A stretch of 12,097 bases of DNA from an uncultured Clostridia bacterium (GTDB taxonomy: Bacteria > Bacillota > Clostridia > Christensenellales > UBA3700), in contig CAMWPK010000025.1 of assembly GCA_947176115.1 (NCBI GenBank), positions 1-12,097 of the forward strand. Reading direction: 5' to 3'. The notes below the pieces were generated by a model. The model was not told the DNA's origin. It worked only from the letters and a program-made list of their open reading frames with translations, and did not search any database. A program made the position numbers and the translations under genes. This document shows, one piece after another, positions 6,856 to 12,097 of the stretch. The stretch's first letter is position 1; each line of letters starts with the position of its first letter.

Positions 6856-9642
6856 ATGGGACTACTAAGCAAATTATTCTCTCACAACGAAAGAGAACTT
6901 AAGAAGATAAATAAACTTGTTGATAAGATAGATGCCTTGGAGGACAAGTTCAAGGCTATGAGCGACGAAGAGCTAAAGGCTTGTACCCAAAGTTACGTTG
7001 AAAGACGCGCGTCGGGCGAAAGTCTTGACAGCTTGTTGCCGGAGGCGTTTGCGACGGTACGCGAGGCGAGCGACAGAGTACTTGGAATGAGACACTTCCG
7101 CGTACAGTTGATAGGCGGTATCGTATTGTATCAAGGCAGAATTGCCGAGATGCGTACCGGTGAAGGTAAGACTTTGGTAGCAACTTTGGCGGCATATCTA
7201 AAAGCTCTTGACAAAAAGGGAGTACACGTCGTCACCGTCAATGAGTATCTTGCCAAGCGCGACGCGGAATGGATGGGCAAGATATACAAATACCTTGGAC
7301 TGACTGTAGGCGTCAACTACGCGCATATGCCACACGACGAAAAGAAGTTGGCGTACAACTGCGATATTATGTATTCTACCAACAATGAGCTCGGCTTTGA
7401 CTATTTGCGCGACAATATGGTCAAGGATAAGAGCCAAAAGGTGCAAAGGGAATTGGACTTTGCAATCGTAGACGAGGTAGATAGCATTTTGGTAGACGAA
7501 GCAAGAACACCGCTTATCATAAGCGGTCGCGGTGGAAAGCCGAGCGACGAGTATATGAGAGCCGACAAATTCGTCAAGACGCTCTTGCCTCCAAAGGACG
7601 AAGACAGCGTAGATAACGACGATGACACTCAAGAGGAAGATGAGCAAGAGCAAAAGCCTGCATATCAGGCGGACTTTGAGATTGGCGAAAAAGAAAAGTC
7701 TGTATTTCTCAACGAGTTTGGCGCGCAAAAAGCTGAGCAGTATTACGGTATCGAAAATTTATCGGATTATGAAAATCAACGCACCAAGCACTATATAGAC
7801 AATGCTTTGAAAGCCAATTATATTATGCAAGAGGGCGTCAACTATATCGTCGTAGATAAAGAAGTAATAATCATTGACGAATTTACAGGCAGACAAATGA
7901 TAGGCAGACGCTTCAGCGACGGACTGCACCAAGCAATCGAAGCAAAAGAAGGAGTGCCAATCAAGTCTGAAGATAAGACAATGGCGACCATTACTTTCCA
8001 AAACTTTTTCAGACTTTATAAAAGACTGTCGGGTATGACCGGTACTGCAAAGACGGAAGAAAACGAATTTGATTCAATCTACGGACTTGACGTAGTCGTA
8101 GTTCCTACCAATAAGCCTATTTTGCGTGTTGACGAGCCTGACCAATTATTTAGGACCAGAGCAGGCAAGTACAACGCTATTATTCAAGATATCAAGAATT
8201 GTTATGACAGACAACAACCTGTACTTGTCGGTACGATAAGCGTCGAGAAGTCGGAAGAACTGTCTAAGATACTTACCAAAAATAGAATCAAGCACAACGT
8301 ACTCAACGCAAAGAATCACGAAAAAGAAGCTGAAATAATCGCGCAAGCGGGCAAGAAAGGCGCGGTTACCATAGCCACCAATATGGCAGGTCGTGGTACC
8401 GATATACTTCTCGGAGGCAATCCTGAGCATCTTGCCAAGTTGGAGCTTGAGAAGTTTGGATATCCGCACGACCTTATTGAGCAAGCTACGTCCTACGCTA
8501 ATACCGACGACGAAGAGATTCTCAATGCAAGGGCGGAATACAAGAAGCGTTACGACATATTCGCGAAAGATACCAATGCGGAGAAGCAAGAAGTCATAGC
8601 CTTGGGCGGTTTGAGAATTATAGGCACGGAGCGCAACGAAGCTCGCCGTATAGACAATCAGCTCAGAGGTCGAAGCGGTCGTCAAGGCGATCCGGGTTCT
8701 TCGGTCTTCTATCTGTCAATGGAAGACGATATGGTAAGAGCATTTGGCGGAGATCAAATGAAGTGGATAGTCGAGAAATTGGATATGGACGAAAATACTC
8801 CAATCGTCAGCAAGTTTATTACCAGACAGTTTGAGCAGTTGCAGGCGAGAGTTGAGGACCGCAATTTCTCTATACGTAAGCACGTGCTTGGCTACGACGA
8901 CGTAATGAATACCCAAAGAGCTATTATTTACGAACAGCGTAATATAGTCCTAGACGATATGGACGTACATCAGCAGATACTTGCAATGATGGAATCGGTC
9001 GTCAAGTCGATTTGCGAAGTTTACGTAGATTACAAAGAAGATCACCGTCAATGGAATTACGAGGGCTTTAATAAAGAACTTGAAGATTGCGTATTGGAGA
9101 ACGGAACCAATCTTCTTACTCCCGATTATATCCTTGAGCTTGACGACAATTCCCTCGACGGGCTTGTGGGCAATATTATGAAAGTCGCAGGCGAACAGTA
9201 CGAGAAGAAGAGTCAAGAAGTGAGCGCGCTATTAGAAGAGAGCGGTAACAAGGGCGCTTTTGGTATTTTTGAAAGAGAAGTTATGCTCTACAACGTTGAT
9301 AAGAAGTGGATGGATCACATTGACGCAATGGACCAACTCAAACAAGGCATTGGACTAGTAGCTTACGCGCAAAGAGATCCTGTAGCTCAATATAGAATAG
9401 AGGGCTTGGATATGTTTGAAAAAATGGTCGAATCTATTCAATACGACACAGTGCGTACGCTTGTTAAGAGCAAGTTCGAGAGAAATCCTCAACAACAGCA
9501 AAATAAAGAGCAAGACGTCGAAATGCTTACCAACGAAGAAGCGAAATCCAAGACTGTCACCCGTAGCGGTAAAAAGGTAGGACGCAATGATCCATGTCCG
9601 TGCGGGAGTGGCAAGAAGTATAAGCAGTGTTGCGGTAAATAG
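6856..9642 (+). CDS. secA: Protein translocase subunit SecA
   Basis: SecA is the ATPase motor that pushes unfolded preproteins through SecYEG at the cytoplasmic membrane. In the 928-residue product, Walker A is GEGKT at residues 102-106 and the Walker B/DEAD-like motif DEVD is at 206-209, followed by DEARTPLIISG. Then come the SGMTGTAKTE and TNMAGRGTDI motifs, the QLRGRSGRQGDPG motif of the second nucleotide-binding domain, and the two-helix-finger region WMDHIDAMDQL. The C-terminus is a zinc-binding tail with C914, C916, C925 and C926 (CPCGSGKKYKQCC), the usual SecB/ribosome-contacting element. Two stretches are longer than in B. subtilis SecA: a very acidic insert near residues 245-268 and an added segment near 525-577 after GGNPEHL; the latter is common in other SecAs. 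AGGTG lies just before the ATG. prfB follows after 6 bases, the common Firmicutes arrangement. Confidence 0.99.
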   Translation: MGLLSKLFSHNERELKKINKLVDKIDALEDKFKAMSDEELKACTQSYVERRASGESLDSLLPEAFATVREASDRVLGMRHFRVQLIGGIVLYQGRIAEMRTGEGKTLVATLAAYLKALDKKGVHVVTVNEYLAKRDAEWMGKIYKYLGLTVGVNYAHMPHDEKKLAYNCDIMYSTNNELGFDYLRDNMVKDKSQKVQRELDFAIVDEVDSILVDEARTPLIISGRGGKPSDEYMRADKFVKTLLPPKDEDSVDNDDDTQEEDEQEQKPAYQADFEIGEKEKSVFLNEFGAQKAEQYYGIENLSDYENQRTKHYIDNALKANYIMQEGVNYIVVDKEVIIIDEFTGRQMIGRRFSDGLHQAIEAKEGVPIKSEDKTMATITFQNFFRLYKRLSGMTGTAKTEENEFDSIYGLDVVVVPTNKPILRVDEPDQLFRTRAGKYNAIIQDIKNCYDRQQPVLVGTISVEKSEELSKILTKNRIKHNVLNAKNHEKEAEIIAQAGKKGAVTIATNMAGRGTDILLGGNPEHLAKLELEKFGYPHDLIEQATSYANTDDEEILNARAEYKKRYDIFAKDTNAEKQEVIALGGLRIIGTERNEARRIDNQLRGRSGRQGDPGSSVFYLSMEDDMVRAFGGDQMKWIVEKLDMDENTPIVSKFITRQFEQLQARVEDRNFSIRKHVLGYDDVMNTQRAIIYEQRNIVLDDMDVHQQILAMMESVVKSICEVYVDYKEDHRQWNYEGFNKELEDCVLENGTNLLTPDYILELDDNSLDGLVGNIMKVAGEQYEKKSQEVSALLEESGNKGAFGIFEREVMLYNVDKKWMDHIDAMDQLKQGIGLVAYAQRDPVAQYRIEGLDMFEKMVESIQYDTVRTLVKSKFERNPQQQQNKEQDVEMLTNEEAKSKTVTRSGKKVGRNDPCPCGSGKKYKQCCGK

Positions 9643-9648
9643 GTAAAT

Positions 9649-10749
9649 ATGATAACGATAGAACAAGCAAAATGGGATTTAGACAAGATAAATAAATCGC
9701 TCTTAGAAGTGCGCGAGGCAATGGCGTATGACGAGCTTAAGATAAAAGCCGAAGAACTCAAAGTCGAGCAAGCAAAGGACGGTTTTTGGGAAGATATGGA
9801 CAATGCTCAAAAGGTCAACAGAGAGCTTTCCAAGATAGAGAGCAAACTCAAGCATTATGACAAGCTCTTTGCGCAAGGCGAAGATTTAGCGGTGCTTATC
9901 GAGCTTACCGAAGGCTCAAGTAGCGAAGAGGAAATGCAAGAGGTCGTAGACGAACTGGGCAGTTTTTCGAAAAACGTCGAAGCCTTGAGATTGGAAACTT
10001 TGCTTAAGGGTAAGTACGATAGCAACAACTCAATACTCACTTTGCATGCAGGCGCAGGCGGAACCGAAGCTCAAGACTGGGTAAGCATGCTATATAGAAT
10101 GTATACTAGATACGCTGAGAGAGTGGGGTATAAGGTAATAGAAATGGACAAGCTCGCAGGCGACGAAGCCGGCATAAAGAGCGTGACTTTCAAGGTTGTG
10201 GGTGAGAATGCTTACGGCTATCTCAAGTCAGAAAAGGGCGTGCACAGACTTGTGCGCATATCGCCTTTTGACAGCAATGCAAGACGGCATACTTCCTTTG
10301 CTTCTCTTGAGGTGATGCCTGAGATTGAGAACAAGGACGAGATTAAAATCAACGCCGAGGATCTCAAGATTGATACTTATCGAAGCGGTGGCGCAGGCGG
10401 ACAGCACGTCAATAAGACGGAGAGCGCAATACGTATCACTCACTTGCCTACGGGTATCGTAGTTCAATGTCAGAATGAAAGAAGCCAAATCCAAAACAGG
10501 GAGCAGGCTATGGGTATGCTTATCTCCAAACTTATCGAAAGACAAGAGCGAGAAATGCAAGAAAAAGAGCTTGAACTCAAAGGCGAAATAAAGAAAATCG
10601 AATGGGGTAGTCAAATACGCAGTTACGTATTCTGTCCGTACACAATGGTAAAAGACCACCGCACGGGGTGCGAAACAGGCAATATATCCGCAGTTATGGA
10701 CGGCGATATTGAGCAATTCATATTTGATTATCTTAAAAAAGCCAACTAA
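9649..10749 (+). CDS. prfB: Peptide chain release factor 2 (RF2), no programmed frameshift
   Basis: RF2 recognises UAA and UGA stop codons on the ribosome and triggers peptide release. In this 366-residue protein the stop-reading tripeptide SPF is at residues 205-207 and the catalytic GGQ is at 250-252 in RSGGAGGQHVN. I recall the same numbering for E. coli RF2, which supports the chosen ATG. SPF, rather than the PxT motif of RF1, fixes the assignment. The N-terminal coiled-coil domain is intact and read in a single frame. The region around codons 20-30, where many prfB genes carry a CTT-TGA +1 frameshift site preceded by an internal Shine-Dalgarno sequence, has neither. An AGG overlapping the secA stop serves as a modest ribosome binding site 5 bases before the start. 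Co-transcription with secA is likely, since the gap is 6 bases. Confidence 0.97.
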   Translation: MITIEQAKWDLDKINKSLLEVREAMAYDELKIKAEELKVEQAKDGFWEDMDNAQKVNRELSKIESKLKHYDKLFAQGEDLAVLIELTEGSSSEEEMQEVVDELGSFSKNVEALRLETLLKGKYDSNNSILTLHAGAGGTEAQDWVSMLYRMYTRYAERVGYKVIEMDKLAGDEAGIKSVTFKVVGENAYGYLKSEKGVHRLVRISPFDSNARRHTSFASLEVMPEIENKDEIKINAEDLKIDTYRSGGAGGQHVNKTESAIRITHLPTGIVVQCQNERSQIQNREQAMGMLISKLIERQEREMQEKELELKGEIKKIEWGSQIRSYVFCPYTMVKDHRTGCETGNISAVMDGDIEQFIFDYLKKAN

Positions 10750-10765
10750 AGTGAAGTCGAAAGTC

Positions 10766-10782
10766 TATAATATTGATATAAT
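10766..10782 (+). promoter_or_regulatory. Possible internal promoter upstream of tsaD
   Basis: Two perfect TATAAT hexamers lie at 10766-10771 and 10777-10782 in the 54-base prfB-tsaD gap. The second is preceded by TGA, giving an extended -10. No convincing -35 is seen 16-18 bases upstream of either, so this is a weak call; tsaD may simply be read through from secA-prfB. Confidence 0.35.
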
Positions 10783-10803
10783 ATAAGAACGGAAAAGTGT
10801 ATA

Positions 10804-11865
10804 ATGGGATATTTAGAGGAAGCCAATCGTAAATTAGACGCAATGCGCAGTCGCGAGGATATTGTAATTCTTGCGATAGAGAGTTCTTGCGATGAGACGG
10901 CAGTTGCGATTACGAGAGGACGAGAGTTGCTTTCGAATATTATTGCGTCGCAGATTGATATTCACAAGCGTTACGGCGGAGTAGTTCCCGAGATAGCTTC
11001 AAGAAATCATACCCTTGCAATCAACAACACCGTTAAAGAGGCTTTGGCAAAGGCTGATATGACGTTGGACGATATCGACTGCATTGCCGTGACTTACGGC
11101 GCGGGACTTTTGGGAGCGTTGATAGTGGGAGTAGCTTACGCTAAGGCTTTGGCTTATGCGACGGGCAAACCGCTTATCGGCGTCAATCATATTAAAGGTC
11201 ATATTTCTGCCAACTACCTTGCCAAGCCGGATCTAGAGCCTCCCTATCTTTGTTTGATTGCTAGTGGCGGACACACTACGATTGCTTACGTAAAATCGCT
11301 TGAAGAGATAGAAATCAAAGGCGCTACTCACGACGATGCGTGCGGAGAAGCCTTTGACAAAGTGGCAAGAGTACTTGATTTGCCATATCCGGGCGGACCT
11401 CAAATAGAAAAACTGGCTAAGGATGGCAAGCCGACGATAGACTTGCCTACGCCCTATAAGGACAAAGATACCTATGACTTTTCTTACAGCGGTATCAAGA
11501 CGGCAGTCATTAACTATGCTCACAAATGCGCGCAAAAGGGCGAGAAGCTCAACAGAGCCGATCTCGCGTGTTCTTTCCAAGATAAAGTCACTGATATTAT
11601 GGTCAATAATACTTTGCGTTGCGCTGTCGATATGGGAGTGAAAACTGTAGTAATCGCAGGCGGTGTGGGCGCCAACGGCGTATTGAGAGCCAAGATGCAA
11701 CAGCGCGCCAAAGAAAAAAATATTCAAGTCTTCTATCCGCCTTTGGTGCTTTGCACTGATAACGGAGCTATGATAGCGTCGCAAGCGTATAATATGATAA
11801 AGACAGGCGCTAAGGCGAGCAATATTGATTTGGACGCCAATGCCAATCTTAAAGTAACAGAGTAG
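10804..11865 (+). CDS. tsaD: tRNA N6-adenosine threonylcarbamoyltransferase TsaD
   Basis: TsaD, with TsaB and TsaE, transfers threonylcarbamoyl from TC-AMP (made by TsaC/Sua5) to A37 of ANN-decoding tRNAs, giving t6A, which stabilises codon reading. The 353-residue protein has the family start motif AIESSCDE (residues 24-31), metal-binding H129 and H133 in NHIKGH, the nucleotide-loop SGGHT at 154-158, GGVGAN at 286-291, and D319 in DNGAMIA as the third metal ligand. About 20 residues (YLEEANRKLDAMRSRED) precede the usual N-terminus; similar extensions occur in Clostridia, and the ATG at 10804 has GGAAAAG 6 bases upstream, whereas the internal ATG at 10843 has no ribosome binding site. Its partners TsaB, TsaE and TsaC are not in this window. 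It ends the secA-prfB-tsaD block. Confidence 0.96.
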   Translation: MGYLEEANRKLDAMRSREDIVILAIESSCDETAVAITRGRELLSNIIASQIDIHKRYGGVVPEIASRNHTLAINNTVKEALAKADMTLDDIDCIAVTYGAGLLGALIVGVAYAKALAYATGKPLIGVNHIKGHISANYLAKPDLEPPYLCLIASGGHTTIAYVKSLEEIEIKGATHDDACGEAFDKVARVLDLPYPGGPQIEKLAKDGKPTIDLPTPYKDKDTYDFSYSGIKTAVINYAHKCAQKGEKLNRADLACSFQDKVTDIMVNNTLRCAVDMGVKTVVIAGGVGANGVLRAKMQQRAKEKNIQVFYPPLVLCTDNGAMIASQAYNMIKTGAKASNIDLDANANLKVTE

Positions 11866-11888
11866 CCATACCGTCGCTCCGCTCCTTA

Positions 11889-11908
11889 CGAGCATAGTCG
11901 AGAAATCT
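11889..11908 (+). repeat. REP-like unit, copy 1 (plus orientation, degenerate)
   Basis: These 20 bases match the 3' part of copy 3 (11971 side) at 18 of 20 positions, sharing AGTCGAGAAATCT. The 5' arm of the hairpin is degraded: CTTAC replaces ATTTC, leaving two mismatched pairs. It begins 23 bases after the tsaD stop. Confidence 0.5.
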
Positions 11909-11919
11909 AATCGGATAAA

Positions 11920-11946
11920 GACCTTTCGACTGCGCTCAAGGTGACG
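11920..11946 (-). repeat. REP-like unit, copy 2 (minus orientation)
   Basis: Read on the minus strand, this 27-base unit matches copy 3 at 20 of 27 positions. It folds into the same shape: a 5-bp stem (ACCTT/AAGGT), a 2-base GA bulge, 2 bp, and the 6-base loop GCGCAG. With copy 3 it forms a head-to-head inverted pair around a GGGC-TAC-GCCC spacer hairpin (11946-11956). Confidence 0.55.
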
Positions 11947-11961
11947 GGCTACGCCCTAATA

Positions 11962-11990
11962 CGTCATTTCGAGCGAAGTCGAGAAATCTC
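11962..11990 (+). repeat. REP-like unit, copy 3 (plus orientation, best preserved)
   Basis: The unit starts CGTCATTTCGAGCGAAG and ends GTCGAGAAATCTC. It folds as ATTTC (11966-11970) with GAAAT (11983-11987), a GA bulge, a GA/TC pair and loop GCGAAG. From memory, GAGCGAAGTCGA-type palindromes of this kind recur in intergenic DNA of many bacteria, so it is taken as a REP-like extragenic repeat. Confidence 0.6.
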
Positions 11991-12012
11991 AACAGCTTAA
12001 AAATAAACATTA

Positions 12013-12047
12013 AAAAACCACGCAAAAAATTGCGTAGTTTTTATTTT
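12013..12047 (+). terminator. U-tract hairpin terminator, probably bidirectional
   Basis: The stem pairs ACGCAA (12020-12025) with TTGCGT (12030-12035) across an AAAA loop. After a C-A mismatch it continues with C-G and five A-T pairs, out to 12013 and 12042. The 3' side runs GTTTTTATTTT, a good U-tract for tsaD, and the A-run on the 5' side gives a U-tract on the minus strand. It lies 148 bases after the tsaD stop. Confidence 0.8.
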
Positions 12048-12097
12048 ACCCCAAAATTGTCTATTATTTGAAAAATGTATTTGTTATTTCCAAAAAA
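12041..12097 (-). CDS. Possible C-terminal tail of a convergent gene (partial)
   Basis: On the minus strand an open frame of 18 codons enters from the window edge, ends IFQIIDNFGVK and stops at TAA (12041-12043), right beside the bidirectional terminator. The position would suit a gene converging on tsaD. The stretch is very AT-rich and too short to recognise, so this is a weak suggestion. Confidence 0.17.
   Translation of the reverse strand, partial: FFGNNKYIFQIIDNFGVK

Noticed and set aside
11233..11895. A 220-residue open frame on the minus strand opposite tsaD.
   Set aside because: tsaD on the plus strand has all family motifs, and the antisense frame resembles no protein family. It runs into the REP-like DNA, so it is taken as a shadow.
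1..12097. Search for a defence, CRISPR, toxin-antitoxin, phage or transposon system.
   Set aside because: No cas, nuclease-helicase, integrase, transposase, toxin-like small gene pair or spaced repeat array is visible; all full-length genes belong to housekeeping or lipid-related families.

Overview
The window reads as a gene-dense, plus-strand chromosomal segment from a low-to-moderate GC bacterium. It is most likely a Firmicutes member of the Clostridia type, possibly an uncultured gut lineage. The reasons are the secA-prfB gene pair, Shine-Dalgarno-led starts including one TTG, heavy AGA/AGG arginine use, AT-rich intergenic promoters of the TTGACA/TATAAT type, and Clostridia-like protein variants (long SecA, N-terminally extended TsaD). 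This placement is inference; no rRNA or tRNA gene is present. Nine complete genes are supported, all on the plus strand, with a possible gene tail at each edge. I see no mobile-element gene, CRISPR array, RNA gene or broken gene.

Region 1 (about 1-4236) is an operon-like block: cca (tRNA 3'-end CCA addition), rmuC (DNA-recombination family protein), a PHP-domain phosphoesterase of the TrpH/RNase AM type, and a LURP-one-related (LOR) protein. The first three are joined by TAATG stop/start overlaps. A perfect 11-bp hairpin closes the block after the LOR gene.

Region 2 (about 4330-6725) holds two singly promoted genes: a diacylglycerol-kinase-family lipid kinase, then a stand-alone condensation/acyltransferase-superfamily protein with an HxxxDG motif. 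The 112-bp gap before the acyltransferase is the most regulation-like non-coding DNA here. It has a near-consensus promoter, a 9-bp direct repeat just upstream of the -35 and a 12-bp inverted repeat over and downstream of the -10.

Region 3 (about 6774-12047) is a housekeeping block: secA (protein export motor), prfB (release factor 2) and tsaD (t6A tRNA modification). The prfB gene is one uninterrupted reading frame, so the programmed +1 frameshift that autoregulates RF2 in many bacteria is absent. After tsaD comes a cluster of three REP-like palindromic units in + / - / + order, then a U-tract hairpin that could terminate transcription from both sides.

Functionally the window is dominated by translation and RNA processing (cca, RNase AM-like gene, prfB, tsaD), protein export (secA), genome maintenance (rmuC) and lipid-related enzymes (lipid kinase, acyltransferase). 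I found no convincing new multi-gene system. The items most worth checking are the orphan acyltransferase with its operator-like region, the compensatory REP-like repeats, and the frameshift-free prfB.
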